From positions 1-64,000 of the forward strand of contig QANU01108967.1 of the NCBI GenBank assembly GCA_003254905.1: a stretch of 64,000 nucleotides of DNA. The letters run 5' to 3'. The position numbers and the translations under genes were made by a program. Below, in pieces: positions 41,713 through 55,543 of the stretch. The notes below the pieces were generated by a model. That model saw only the letters and a program-made list of their open reading frames with translations, had not been told where the DNA came from and did not search any database. Position 1 is the stretch's first letter, and the number at the start of each line of letters is the position of its first letter. The stretch comes from Nissolia schottii (Eukaryota; Streptophyta; Magnoliopsida; Fabales; Fabaceae).

Positions 41713-44700
41713 TTATGAAAGGTGGAAAGACCCTTGACCCTCTGTAATGGCATACAAGAGCTTCTCTTTCATCCTTTCCTGAAAATGAATCAAAGTGCCA
41801 AGCAATGCTCCGGTTAGACTCGAAAGTAATAAAAGCAATTACTGAAAACTACTATGGTGCGTTTTTACTAAATTTGGACCCTCTAAAGTAAGATTTACGC
41901 CCTTGGAACAATAAAGTGAGACTCATGCACAAACCGACTTTATTGATCTAAGGGTGTAAACCTCTCACTTTCTCCTCTGGAGTGAGAATCTCACTTTAGA
42001 GAATTCCTTATCTGTTTTTCCTGATGTAAGTTTGAAATAGTGAAAACTGGAAGGTACTTTTGACGAGTACGGAGGTAGCTTAAGATAATTTGCGCAAGTC
42101 ATCACGCTGGGTAGGTCTGTGTCTGCTCGGTTGCTACAATGCTGTCAATGAAATACACAGAAAAAATTAATGCAACAAAAAAAATTAATGCAACAAATAA
42201 AAGCCACACTACAAAAGTAAGGGGTATATAATCTTTACACACTTTTCGGACAATGGTCAACTTAGGATTGAGAGATGCCAACCCTCCTGGAGGAAGCCGT
42301 GGTGCACCAGTCACAAACTGCAAAAATGCTCGTCGGTGTTCATGATCGAACTCTCGGATAATTTCCAGCAACTGAATCCATAGCATCAGGCAGTTCATAA
42401 GAAATTAAGAATCGGGAAAAAAAACTTGATTCAGAAAATAGTATCAAAAAGATATAAAAGTGCAGGAATGCTTACATTAACAATGGGAGGACTGCTGGCG
42501 GTGTACCCATGATCAAACTTAATGTGATCCGCGAGCTCATTTATCTGCTAAAAATGCATTATTACAATTCAGTTTTCCCTTTTAAATTGCTATTCTTTGC
42601 TAGAAGAAAAGGACATGTGAAAACTGAACGAAAACAAAGAAAGAAATTAATACGTACAGGCCAAGAATCAAGCTCTCCGCAGAGTATACGCTCAAGTTCT
42701 TCCTCATTAAAAATTTGAAGATGATCAATGGGGAAAACCTGAAAGTTGAAAACATGTGAAAAATGAAAAACAAGAATTGAGAATCATAATGAAAATATAT
42801 AAGAAATTGAAGAGCAGTATTTTGAACAGTGTATCCTAAAGAAAACTTCATATTCAGTATGTTGGTCTTGAATCTTGATTGCTTGCAATGAACATAAATA
42901 ATAAATGAATTAGAACTTAGATCTAAGAAGGCACAACCTAGCCCTGATATCACACAAAGGCATCACATCTAAGCAGAACATAATGGTCCAAGTTTTTTCA
43001 TTGACATAGGACCATCAGCCATCACTCTCGCAGTCTCCACCACCCAAGGACAGAATAAGATTGACATTCCGAGTGCATCTCAGACTCAGTATATCCCAGT
43101 CCTAGTTTCCATTATTTGTAAAGCATAAAAGAAAATGACGGCACCGAATAACAAAATGTCAATGCCAACATCAAACACAGCAATGCAAGAATTTCTACAT
43201 CTATTGTATAGTGACCCTAAAAATACTGGCAACTATTGTAAAATCTGTCTGCTGTGTACCAGGGTCTAATTTAGACTTGTCATAAGCATATATGGAAGTA
43301 AACACCTGTACAATTAGTCAGAGACTTCATATTGTATGAGAGCCCACAGGAGGGAAGGGACTGTCACATAATAGAAGAAAAGGCATATCGTAAGGAGTCA
43401 CTAGTGTTTTCAGCTGAAACTTATATAAATTTCTGATAAGGCCACATCACTTAAAGAGAGTGAAATGTCAACAATTGGTGACTTAAAATGGTCAACCTTT
43501 TGATCAAACTAATAGTAGATCCAAATACTAGGCACAAAGACAAAAGAAGAAAAAGAAAAAGTGTATTTGGTCATTTTCAGGCTTAATTATTCTAATGCAT
43601 GCCATTTCAAATTGAACAAAAATTGATGAAAGCAACTCCTTATAGAAAAGAAGTATTTATTTCTCCCAATTAAACATTAATTTTCTTTCTTACCTGTCAT
43701 TATCCCTCTGAAACAGTGTTATCAATGGCCCTTCAAACGGTACAACAGACAACAACACTCAACTCCATTTTCCATGTTTGCTTAGATGCGTTTTGTTCAT
43801 CATGTAATATGTAAACCCCAATTCTCTTCAACCATTTTTTTAATTGTTCTCCAGCTTTTACAAATAGTGACAATGACCATAATACAACGAAAAAAGGTTC
43901 TTGTTTTAACAGTAGATCATATAATAAATAGAAGTAGCTAGCTAGTGTTTCAAATATTATTAAAATAAAGAGAGCAATGGCACAGACCTGGTTAAAGCCA
44001 GACTTAAAAGCTTCCACTTGTCTTGAAATTCCGGACTTCACAGTTTGATCAACAATAAATGAAACATAATCCTCCAGGCTTTTCATATTTACCTACGAAA
44101 AAAGATGAATATACAAAGTTTGTGTTCTATTTGAAGGATCACAATGAAAATCAAACTGCAGAAACATTAAGCGATGTCTAACCATGGTGTGATCAGGCCC
44201 AGAAGCAGGAACTATGTCAGGATACCCAGGAAGAGAAAAATCAAGAAAGAGATCCTCAATTCTGGTATCCCGAAAGCTTAATTCATATTCCAAATCAGAA
44301 TTCCCACCACAGACAGATTCCAGATATTTTTTGCGGTTAACCAGTGCTTGAAACTCTAACAGCACCCTACCAAGCCCAGGATCAAGTGACTGGATGTCAA
44401 ATAGAGAAAGTTCCTAAAATGACAAAGTAACAAGAGAATAGAGAAACTCAGTTATAATGACCGTTATTATACATCTTGCTATTTATTGTTGGGTGGAAAG
44501 CTCATGTGAAGCTCACAGTTGCATACGAATTGGTTACCTTTCCAAGAATAAGTTTATAGAAGGCTTTGGAGAAGTGGAGATCTAATACCCTTCCATCTTG
44601 AAGTGCTTTAGCAATAACTTGGCCTAAAAGGAAAAATTTCTTTGTTACTTCAGCGAACTGTATGCCATTAGATGTATCTTGCATTGATGACCATGGGCGA

Positions 44701-47700
44701 GGAAAGAGTCCATAAACAGAATGTATTCCCATTTCCTCATCTTGTAAATTAGTCTTGAGGGTAAAAGAACAAGCATTCTCTCTCCACATGCCCAAACCAG
44801 ACTTCTCAAACTCTTGGCACACCAAGGTATAAAATTCCAAAGTTGGTCCAAGACCGGTGCCCACTTCTTCATCATATTCTACTTCAAGAACAACTTTATT
44901 ATGGGCATATAGGTCCATCATTTGAGCAGCAGACTCCAGAATTTGGTTGCGATGAACCAAGAACTTCTTTCGGGGAAATCCACTGTGGCTCAGCCGCCTG
45001 TCACTTCCTGCTCCTGAGTTGCTGTGAGACATATGAGGTTGGATCTGTGGCTGACCAAATGCTGCCAATTTGAAGAATTTGCATCTTGCCTCAAAACTGA
45101 ACACAAATGGACAGGAAGCCATTAACTGATTACACCACGAAGGTATACCACCAGTGGAGACAGCCCAAGAGTCCCTCATCTGTTGTTCAAGCTTCTCAGT
45201 TAACTTACTACTGACAAACTCATTTTGTGGGACAGAAGGAACAGATATTTTCAGGTTATCCAGGTTATCAACTTTGCCTTCAGAAAAAGCACGAATTCTC
45301 TCACGTGACATAAGGTGAAACATAAATCTGTTCATGCCTTCCAAGCTTTTAAGAAGAAACAAAATATCATAAGTTGGACTTGACTTATCCAAATCAGAAA
45401 CAAGTTCACAAGAGAACAAGTCTGAGAAAAAAGGAGTATGCTGATAATAAGCTAAAGCCTTATCATTAGAGAAATCTTGATGTGAAGAAAGACATTCTGT
45501 AGGCATTGTGTCCTCCAATTTCACTGCCCTTCTATAGGTTATTATATGCACTTGACTCCACAATTTTGAACCGGAAAAACCATCATTTTGTTTTACTATT
45601 TGGCGAAGAATTGCCTGATACAAAGTCAACTTATGATCCAGATATTGTTCGTCAAGGTAAAAATCAAGTTTTTGAGCAGCTTCATTGCTACAAGATGCAA
45701 GATGCTGGCTTTCCATTTTTGAGTTCATTTCTGCGTTGGATTGCAGTTCTTTCTCTGCATACCCCTGTTTGATATGGGAACGAAAATGTAAATACTAGAA
45801 AAAGTCAAAAGCACATATAGGTCATATGTTGTTATCACAAACGAAAAGAAAAAATTTAACAAATTCAGTAGAAGATTTAATATAACGACAGCACAACTAG
45901 TAAATCCTATTAACCACAGAATTTGTACCATTAATATTATAAATCAACTAAAATGTATATTATGTTGCTAAACAAAAACCATAAAATGTAGAAAACAGAC
46001 CAAGTTTACACGCCAAGAATAATTATACTATAATTATAAACTTAGTTTGCCACAAATAACAACCAAGAGTTGTTCTACATTATCGACCAACTAATATGAT
46101 TACAACCTGAGTTCCAGAGGAAGATGATTCCCCAGCATTCACATTCACTGCCTGATCAGGTCTAGGCTGTGACAAATTCGGTTCTTCTCCCTGCAAAACA
46201 AGTATAATTGTAAAAAATAAATAAATAAATAAAAAACCTAAATTAAGAAACAACCCCTCATTCCCCAAAAATAAGATAAATAAATAAGAAATGAACTGAA
46301 AGAAATAGGCTGCAGCTAAAGTAAACCAATAAATACAGTTACAAATATAACCTCGGTTTCATGGAGATCCGTTGACATGTCACCAGGCCCAGAAACTACT
46401 GGAATTTCAGCTGGCCAGGAAGTTGCATTTGAAGTTGATTGAACGGGTGGACTTCCTGGCTGTAGAACTAAATGGCTGGTTGACAATCTTACATGCTTTG
46501 TGCTTTTCACACTAACCTTTGGCCAAAGATATCCTTCAATGCAATGCAAGGAAGAAAAAGGGTCAACAGTAAGAAAATCCTCAGAGCAGTCATGCAGACA
46601 AGTCTCACTTTCACCCCTGACAAAACGGACTTTAAGGCAAGGATAAGGAATGGAACATCCATTAGGAACAGTAGCATATGAATTTCTCAGCCTTTGTCCG
46701 CTGCTCAGAATAATAGGGAAAGCCTCCAAAGAAGTCAGTGCACATTGCAGGTTCCTGATTAATATAGAAAGAGGTGTGTCACCAGAGAGAGGCTGAGAAG
46801 CATGTAAACATACTCTTGCCAAAGCCTCAAATCGTTTCTCTATGACAGCATTATAACCACAAACACCTTGCATTATCCCTTTCTCTCTCATACAATGACC
46901 CTGAGATAAATAATTAACAAGTGACCTCACAACCCCACTCTCAATAAATTCAAAAGTAGAAACTTGTTCCTTGCCAGTAAGCTTGTCCATAATTTCATAC
47001 AATATACTGTTGATCTTCTCTTCATCCAAAGCACCAGCACTGTTGTCAGTAGATATGCTTGATAATTCATTAGAAAGTACTCTGAGATTCTGCAGAATAT
47101 CAGTCAATCCTTTCTCAGAATCATATAACTCTGGTGCTAAGTATTTTGATTTGATATGCTGCGCAAGATTACAGACAGAGTCTTTGTCAAGTTTGCAATG
47201 TCCAGCTTCTGAAGATGTAGGAGATTGGCTAGTCGAAAATGCATAACATAGGCACTTGAGGGCCTGTCTAGAAGCAATTTTTTGATTGGAATCCAATGAC
47301 AACTGAATGCCACTATATACTGGATAGATCAATTGTGAAGATTTTTCTGGTGTTAAGAGTGCATCAATGGCAAAAAAGACACCTTCCTTTATAAATAACT
47401 TCAAGAAATTATCTGAAAAGTTTTGAAGGATTGTCTCGGCAATCTGTAATGCTAACATTAGCATATGATGATCCTTTCGGGCAAACACTCCAGCCAAAAA
47501 ACTGCCCCATTAAACAGATAAAATCAGTTCCTTTAACAAAATATTTAATACTTCAAATTTAAGGATAGGGAGGCCTACTTCACCTTGAAATGCTGGCGTT
47601 CGTCAGCAGTTCAACAAGCATATCAGATTTGCTCAAACAAACCAACTTGTACATAACAGATAGACATCCGTGGCAAACATATAAACTCGCGCCAGAATTA

Positions 47701-49985
47701 AACACCTGTGCATGGATGAAGTAGGTATTGCAATGTAATAGAAATAAAGGAAGAATATTTAGCTAACTTAGCTAATTACAAGAAAGCCAAGCCAACCTGT
47801 ATCAACAAGGGAATTACATCCATCCCAAGCTTTTGGAGAAGATCTGTGCGATTAGCAAGAAAGGATTCTTTGTCTAGCAACAGTTGATCATTCTGGTCTT
47901 TAGGGACAGCAGGGAGAAGCTCATTTAACAATTTCAGTACCTCGTATACCTAACAAGTCAGCATATTATAAGAGAAACCTTTCATTGGTAAAACTCAAAT
48001 GATAAAAACATGAACCCATTGGAAAAGAAACATTCAATTCTATTTCTAAATGACACTGCTAAATAGATATGGCAATAATTATTAATCCTGGTCCCATAAA
48101 GTGGGGTTGACTGATGATAGCATGTATCAGACGATAATCCTATAGTAAACTATGTCCATAGTCAAACCATAAAATCTGTGTCTTCCTTATTGGTTCCACC
48201 TATAGTTTTTCTTGGTCACCCTTTACCACTAGTTATTATTGATATACCTTCCATCTTATTTACTCTCCTTACTAGAACTTTTACAGGCCTTATCTATATA
48301 CATGACAAAACCACCTAATGTGAGATAATACTATCTTTTCCACAATAGGTGCTGCTCCAACCTTTTTTTTTTCCTAATGCGTTCATTCCTCATCTTGTCT
48401 AGTTTATTTACTCATCCAAGGCACTAATAACTATCCACGAAAAATTCCTATAAAAATAACAATAGTACATTCAAGTCTGAATAACTTTATTGCATAGGTA
48501 ATATAACTCACACCAGAAGCATTATTGCCAGTAAATGAATAGAATATGTACATCGTTCTACTAGATTATGGCATAAAAATAGTTATGTATCAAACTTGTA
48601 ACAATTGAAACTGGCCAGTGTTAGAAAAATAAATCATTTCACCCACCGAATCTAATATGATCCGATTTGTGTATGGAATTGAGCATGAAATTGAACCTCT
48701 TAATTCCAACTTTTATGTTTGGTGTAACATTTAGAATAGGAATTATAATTCCACAAATCAAATACATGGAATTGAAAACAATTAAGAGCTCTTCTTAATT
48801 CTTACCAAATATCCTATGAATATCAATTCCAAAACTCATGAATGTTTCCCTCATCATTAAAACCGATATGATTCTCCCTTCCTTATCTATTATATCTATT
48901 GTCTACTAGCGTCGGCAGTTGCAGGCACTTCGTGCCTTCCTTGAAACTGTTAAACTGTAAGGGTAAAATAGGACAAAAATTTGGATACCAAGTAGTGGTT
49001 AAACTTAGATATCTGCCTTATTGTATTGTAGATTATATCTATTATCTATTATATTCTATTATGTCTAACTAAATGGACTACTGACACATGGCTATTCTAT
49101 TATGTCTAACTAAATGGACTACTGTCACATGGCACTATCTTATTTCAATTGAATCTAAATCTCCCTGCTAATTTTTTTCTTACCTCTCTTGGTGCTATCT
49201 GTCTTCCCCCCGCGCCCTCTCTCTCACCTATCGCCTGCTTGTGCCCCCATATCCTTTCCCTCGGCCTTCAGACTGATTCCTGACTCTAGTCCCCTTTCTC
49301 ATATTCCTTAATTAGATGTTTTGTTCCCTTTTTCATTTTCTTTTCTTATTCATCTTTTATATCAATATGATAGTTTTACTTCTCTTGGCAAAACTCTCTT
49401 GAGTTGATGTTGTGTGAGTTAGTTTGTGTGTTTATTTATCACTAAATTGATTATCTTTAAGTGTTGGCCATCAATTTTTAATTATAGTTAAACAAAAACT
49501 TCATCTGGTAAAATCTATTGTTATTATCTATACTTAGATTGATTATTTTTAAGTATCGCATTACAACTTCTAATTATATTTAAAGAAAAATTATCGCCAA
49601 AATCTATTTCTATTACTTATAATAAATAGACTACTTATAAGATGCAACATGACAGCTCTTAATTATAAATAAAGGACTACCTCTAAGCTACACATTATCT
49701 TCATTATAATTAATGTATTATTGCTAAGTGCCACATTAAAACTTCTGATTACAAGCAAAAAAAAAATTTATTTCTGCGAAAATCTATTTCTATTGGAGAA
49801 ATGCTTGATCCTCCTAATTCATCCTCCTAACTACTAAACCCTAAACCCTAAACCCTCATTAAAATTAAATCAAATTCTTTTTATCCAAAACTGTTCTCCT
49901 GACCTCCCTCCTCCCTTTCCTAATGAGCTAGCTACCTATATATGCCACCTAACATCATCTCATTAAACTTAAACTAATCCCTTCC

Positions 49986-50033
<48 letters not shown>

Positions 50034-53000
50034 CAATCTCTCACTCTCTTACTTTCTCTTTTGCTCTATGGAATTTTATCTCTAAAGTACTCTATTGCGC
50101 TCTCAAATTCTCTCACGCAAAAAAAAAAAACACTCTCATTCTCTAAAATTCCTCATCTCTATCTAAATTCTCTCTTTCTCTCTCAGAAGTGTGTCTCCTA
50201 AAATTCTATCTTTCTCTAAAATTATGTCTATATATATTTATATATCTATAATTAAATGGAATATTTATAAGAGTCATGTAACAACTAATTACAATTACAA
50301 AATAATATTCGCTAAAATATTTTTCTCACTTTTAAAAAACTAATTGTACATCTCAAATGAATTATGTGCACAATAAAAAAAAATTCATAAAAATACATCA
50401 AAAAAATAATAATGAGTATGAAAATAACTAGTAAACATATGGGCACAAAATTCGTTTATTTGCTAATCATATTCGTTGAAATTTAAAATTTCTATAAGAT
50501 ATTATATTATATAAAGATTCCTAAATTTTAACAGACTATTTTATATATAAAATATTTTTCCAAAATTTATAATATAATGCTATAGTACAAAAATGATTAT
50601 TTAATATTATACTTTATAGTTAATATACCTTGAAACACACATTTAAACAATAAATATGAAGTTAAATTTAGAATTACAAATCAGGCTCTAATCAAGAAAA
50701 TCCAAACATAAAATTTAAGATTCTATGTCAATTCCAATTCTAAAGAAATTGTAATTGAAATTAAAATTCCATATTACAATTTCAATTTCGACATCCAAAC
50801 ATGCTGTTAGAAAAATCTCCATGGATCTTGAAGACAACAAATGTTGATAATCAGCGCTGTATTCCATAAGACAAAGTAGCACATGAATTAAAAGATGTTC
50901 AAATAAATTTAATTTAATTACACAATTTTGAAGCAGCATAAAGTCATCCATCAGTTTTCAAAATAAACTTCAATGTGCCTAGTTGCAGCATTCTAGACAC
51001 AATTTGCTAAAATTCCTTAGGAAACTCAAGTCATGTTGGATCATACAAAAACAGCCAGGAATCAGCTGTCTGGTGACTCCAAAGGACATTTATTTGTGTA
51101 ATAAGTGCCAACATTTGGGTATGGAACTAAAGGAGGATAGGTAGCCTGGTGGAGGATTGGACTTTCAATATCAATGCCAACTAAGCTACAAACCTTATTG
51201 GCAGCTTTTTTTTTTCTTTTTCTTTTTTCTTTTTTTAAATTTCTTACTTCCGTGGAGAGAAAGGATACCTTTAGAGGCTAATATTGGTTTGGATTCAAAA
51301 CATATAATATTAATATGAAAACATTGCCAATTACCAAATTAATCAATATCACCAACGTTTTCAATTTTGAAAACAGAAACCTAATAAAACTGCGGGCCAA
51401 TACCAAAGTAAAAGATAAAAGCACAGTTCAATCAGAGCCCCAAACCTGATTACAATGTCCACCAACAAGCTGTGATGTTGGCACTCCATGTGAGAGGTCA
51501 GATGTAGATAATATATCTCTCAATATGCTGCTTATATTAAGCTCATACAAAGTCCTGAAGGCTACAACTGAACCAGAGGAAAGTTTGACAAGTATTCCGA
51601 TCAATCCCTGACAAGAAAAATAACAGATTTATACCAACATTGAAGTTAATATGATTAAATAAAAAAAAATGGAAATAGAAAGATAGAAAGGAAAATAGAA
51701 AGATAAAAACTGCTTACATTATAAATTAATTGAGACAGAGTTGTCCGGCCATTTAAACTTAAGAGATGTGTGACCTGCTGAATCAATCCATGTTCACAAA
51801 GCTCATCCAACATTTCAGAGGACTGAGCAACTCGCTCCACAATTTTAATTAAGCACGTAGCAACATTTTCGACAAGCTGCGGGAATAAATTTTCAGGTCA
51901 GTACATATTACAAGGAAGATGGACTCACAACTAATACAAATCTGCAGGACATAAGTGTGAAGTCCATTCATCGGTACCTGCCGATCCTCATATTGAAGAA
52001 GATTGCATAATATGGGAACAGCCTCCATGAAAGGTGAAGGGCTTTCTGAAGGAAGCTTCTTACATATGTTCACCACAGTAGAAAGAGCCACTCTCTATGA
52101 TGGGGAAAGAGGAAACATATAAAACATGAAAATAAATCTTCACTCCTCTAATAACATAAATAATAAAATATACATATCTTTACCAAAAAATATATAAAAG
52201 GATGAAGAACACAAAAAAATGGTCATCATTCATGAAGGCAACGCCTCCCTTACCTGTATGCTTGTCGAGAAGAAGTCAATATAATTTAAGACAGCCATGA
52301 TTGCCCCAGCCTGTAAGCAAGCAAGTGGTTGCTCTCGTGATATTTTCTCTAATGCTTGGAGACACTACATTAATACAACATCAATAACCAACCTTTTAGT
52401 CCTTTCTTTCAAGAAAGGGAAAAAAGAAGAAAAAAAGAACATGTGTTACAAATAAACTAAGAAAGTAACAAGCAAACAACAATTACCTGTTCGGCTACAT
52501 CTTGATACTCAATAGCCAATAATCTTTGACATAAAGCAGGAACAGCATCATGACGAACAAGAAAAGCAGCTGATCGAGGATACAGATCACATATATAAGT
52601 AATAGCCCTTATAGAAAACAACATTATATCTGGATTACTCTCGTGCTTCGCCAGCTTTACAAGTAGTGGTGATAACAAGTCTGAAGTCATGCTGGAGAGT
52701 GAACCTTCTGTGCAAAATGACAAAACTTCACAAAGTTCAGTAAGGACAGCTAATTGACCAGAAGGTTCAGTCTGTCCACTCAAGCTTGATATAATATTTT
52801 TAAATTTCCCATGATCACTGGACATTCTCTGCCTATGATAGTTACGAAGACTGCTATGATGCTGCTCCATGTCATCCGAGTCACACGACCCATAAGCCGA
52901 ATCCTTCTCCTGCTCTCCCTCTGATCGACTTGAAGCCGAAGCAGATGAGGAAGTATCCATGTCATGATCATGAGCCTCCAATGTCGAATGAGTTGAATTC

Positions 53001-53119
53001 ATATGGGTTTGCACGGACGAGTTCGAAGAACTTGGTCTAAATTCCAATGAACTGCACGCCCGCTTATCCGCAGGTAGTTCTTCTACCAATTCTGGGCGCT
53101 TTTGGCCTCGACTTTCCAT
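41713..53119 (-). CDS. UPL4: HECT E3 ubiquitin-protein ligase UPL4
   Basis: 17 coding exons give about 1560 residues: 53119-52487, 52364-52254, 52094-51978, 51876-51718, 51607-51446, 47949-47797, 47705-47584, 47501-46352, 46190-46107, 45764-44538, 44413-44183, 44092-43988, 42738-42658, 42544-42476, 42371-42243, 42141-42058, 41778-41713. Every junction has GT/AG and keeps frame. The N-terminus ([22 protein letters not shown]) matches UPL4 better than UPL3. An acidic Ser-rich segment (about 48-80) is followed by armadillo-like repeats (about 100-600). The HECT domain is about 1165-1560, with [20 protein letters not shown] and the catalytic Cys about 1527 in [20 protein letters not shown] ligases accept ubiquitin on this Cys and pass it to substrates. 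The close relative UPL3 (KAKTUS) controls trichome branching and transcription-factor turnover. No break was seen. Intron 5 is unusually long. Confidence 0.95.
49053..49134. repeat. 41-bp tandem duplication in UPL4 intron 5
   Basis: Units 49053-49093 and 49094-49134 differ at one or two bases (CTGACACATGG versus CTGTCACATGG). Confidence 0.8.
49834..49856. repeat. Telomere-like CTAAACC x3
   Basis: Three tandem CTAAACC units, the plant telomere heptamer (CCCTAAA), lie inside UPL4 intron 5. Confidence 0.85.
49990..50028. repeat. (CT)n microsatellite
   Basis: An uninterrupted CT dinucleotide run of about 38 bases in UPL4 intron 5. Confidence 0.9.
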
Positions 53120-54150
53120 TAATTGCTTCTATTTCCCAACGTAATCAGACCCCTGTGCAGTTCAAAATCTTCTCATATCAATTTTTATTGCATATCATAA
53201 ATTCTTAACAACCTATGGGCTAAATAAGTCTGAATCCTGATCCAAAAACATCATTTGTTGTTTCAGTTATTTCAAAAGGAAAATAATGGTAAGGTCATAA
53301 CTCCAATCCAGAACAAATAAACACTTCCTTATTCAAAGCTTCCGTCAAACATTCATAGCACAAGCAGCCTTTCTTTCTTGATTTTCAACATCTCCCCAGT
53401 TAATTAACTCGTCAGAATTTCTTAACAACAACAAATTAAAAATAAGATGGTACTGATGTGGGTTTTGGTTATGCTTTCTCACAACATTGTAACATCACAA
53501 ACCTCTAAATCGATTCAAAATTTGAAAAATCAGAAACCTAAGACCAAGCAAATCAAATACAGCAAATTCACTTGCACAGAAAGAAGAAAAAAAGAATACA
53601 GCAAAACAGAAACAAAAATTCAATCACAGGAACAAAAATTCACGCAAGAACAAAATAGAGAGGAAAACAAAAGGGTCAAAGCAATCATAATCATGAAACA
53701 AACAAAAAAAGGGCACAAAAAACACACAATGGGAGCAAAAAGAAAACGATCAGTGAAGACGACAATCACGGGAAGTTTGAAGGCTCAAAACGGCAACAGC
53801 TTAAATTGTCGTTTATTTCTCAGGTCGAGTACCTAGTCGCAGTTCTTAATCGGTCTTCGACTCTCTCGAAGACCCCAGTTTTTGTACGAAACAAAATAAC
53901 ACAACCAATATTGTGGTGATTTTAAAGGCAACGCTCTTCTTCTTTCTCTTCGCCGAATTGCTTCTTCTGAAGAGAATAATAAGAGATTGAATTATTGTTA
54001 AGATACATATGGTAACAGCGATGACGAAGATAAAGGAAATTAAATTTTGAACAATGATAAAAAAAAAAAAAGGAAAAATGAAGAAAACCAGAGAAGAGGG
54101 CGATTGCACACGAAAGCTTTGCAACTTGGTTTGCATAGGGTGGTGGGGAT
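53120..54150 (-). promoter_or_regulatory. UPL4 5' leader, likely leader intron, and promoter
   Basis: On the minus strand, GCACAG|GGGTCTG at 53153/53152 is a good acceptor 33 bases before the start codon, suggesting a 5'-UTR intron. The first non-coding exon would lie somewhere in about 53780-54130, where the sequence is less AT-rich. The donor was not fixed. Confidence 0.4.
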
Positions 54151-55057
54151 AGTGTAAATGTTCATGTAGGTGATTATTATTCCAAGTTTATTATTCTAAG
54201 TTAATTTACCAAATTAGTACTCCCGGTGTTGTTAAATAACTCGGGGGTTGATACGCTGCCTGTGAGGTGCATCAAGATTGATGCATGGGCCGAAATAGTT
54301 ACAGTTGTCCTCCTCTGATCGACTGTGATCGTGGCTAACAATAGCCCTTGCCACCGACTTTACCACAGTACAACAAGCCAAACTTAACACTGAAGTAATT
54401 TATGCTAATTTGTGAGGGTTGATTAAAGCATTATTGAATAAAACAAATATGTAACAATAATAGAAAGTATCTTTTTAAATTCAATATTTTAGTGGAATTT
54501 AAGCGAAATCTGCACCGAAAGATTTTGAATTTAAGAAACAGGGCAGTGGTTATATTTTATTTTAATTCAAAAATCAATTTCAATTTTTCCTTTTAAGTCT
54601 GCTGTTTTCTCTAACTAAACACGATCACAAAAGATTTCAAAACAGGATAAATGAGGCAAGCATGATTCTAAACTTGAAAAGGCCAAAACAGACGCACAAG
54701 GTTTTTTTTTTATCTTTCCCAAAGGATAAGCATCTTATTCCGTGATGATATGGTTTAGGTCGTTGATTAGGAGATTTGATGATGATCAGTTTGATAGGTG
54801 GTATTGTTGGGCCAGGAATATGAGGCAAGTAACCCAATAATGCTTTGGCGGTCCAGAAATGTAAATTCCCTTATTCGGCATGCCTACAAACTCTTCTTGC
54901 ACGCACGACCAGAGAAATAAATAAATAAATAATAGTAATAGTAATAGTAATAGTAATCGATACTAATATATATAAGAAAATCTATATTATAAATAAAGAG
55001 AGTTCAATGTATGACTGTTTTCCAGGAAGTTACTGTATTAACTCGTGTGATTCACGC
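54151..55057. other. Intergenic, no gene seen
   Basis: It contains a short (AATAGT)n run near 54929-54956. Nothing else is supported. Confidence 0.4.
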
Positions 55058-55543
55058 GGGGTGTTCCCCTTATGATTTGGATTTGGATTGGTTTTGAGTA
55101 AAAATTTATGAGATCCAAAAATATAATTTATTATGATTTAGATTGGATCGGTTTAGGTTAGATAAAAAATTTTATCCAAATTTTAGCAGTTTGGATTGGA
55201 TGAGTTTAATTTATTTTTGGTAAAATAAAATTTTATGTTTAAAATGTTATAAACTATAGGTAACTTAAGTCAATAAAATGAAAATATAATAATAAAAAAA
55301 TAAATAACTCATTTTTATATACATAGGTAAGTAAGAATGACAATAAAAATATTAAAATTATATGATAAATTAAAATTATTATAAGTTAAAGTATAAACTT
55401 AACAACATAAAATCCAATCCAAGTGATTTTCTAAAAATAAGATCCAATCAAATCCAAATTTTTGCCGTTTTAATTGGTTTTCAATTTTTTTTATCGGTTT
55501 AGCGATTTTGATTGTATTAGATTAGATTAGATTTGAACACCCC
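55058..55543. repeat. Possible MITE with GGGGTGTTC ends
   Basis: GGGGTGTTC at 55058-55066 and its exact inverse GAACACCCC at 55535-55543 flank 486 bases. Both ends continue into GGATTGGATT/AATCCAATCC-type words. The target duplication is not clear. Confidence 0.45.

Larger units (their letters stand above)
47950..51445 (-). other. Long (3.5 kb) intron 5 of UPL4
   Basis: It has donor GTTTGG after 51446 and acceptor TTAG before 47949. It holds a 41-base tandem duplication (49053-49134), a three-unit telomere-like run (49834-49856), a (CT)n run (about 49990-50028) and AT-rich repeat debris. The other introns are at most about 1.25 kb, so transposon insertion probably expanded this one. Confidence 0.75.
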
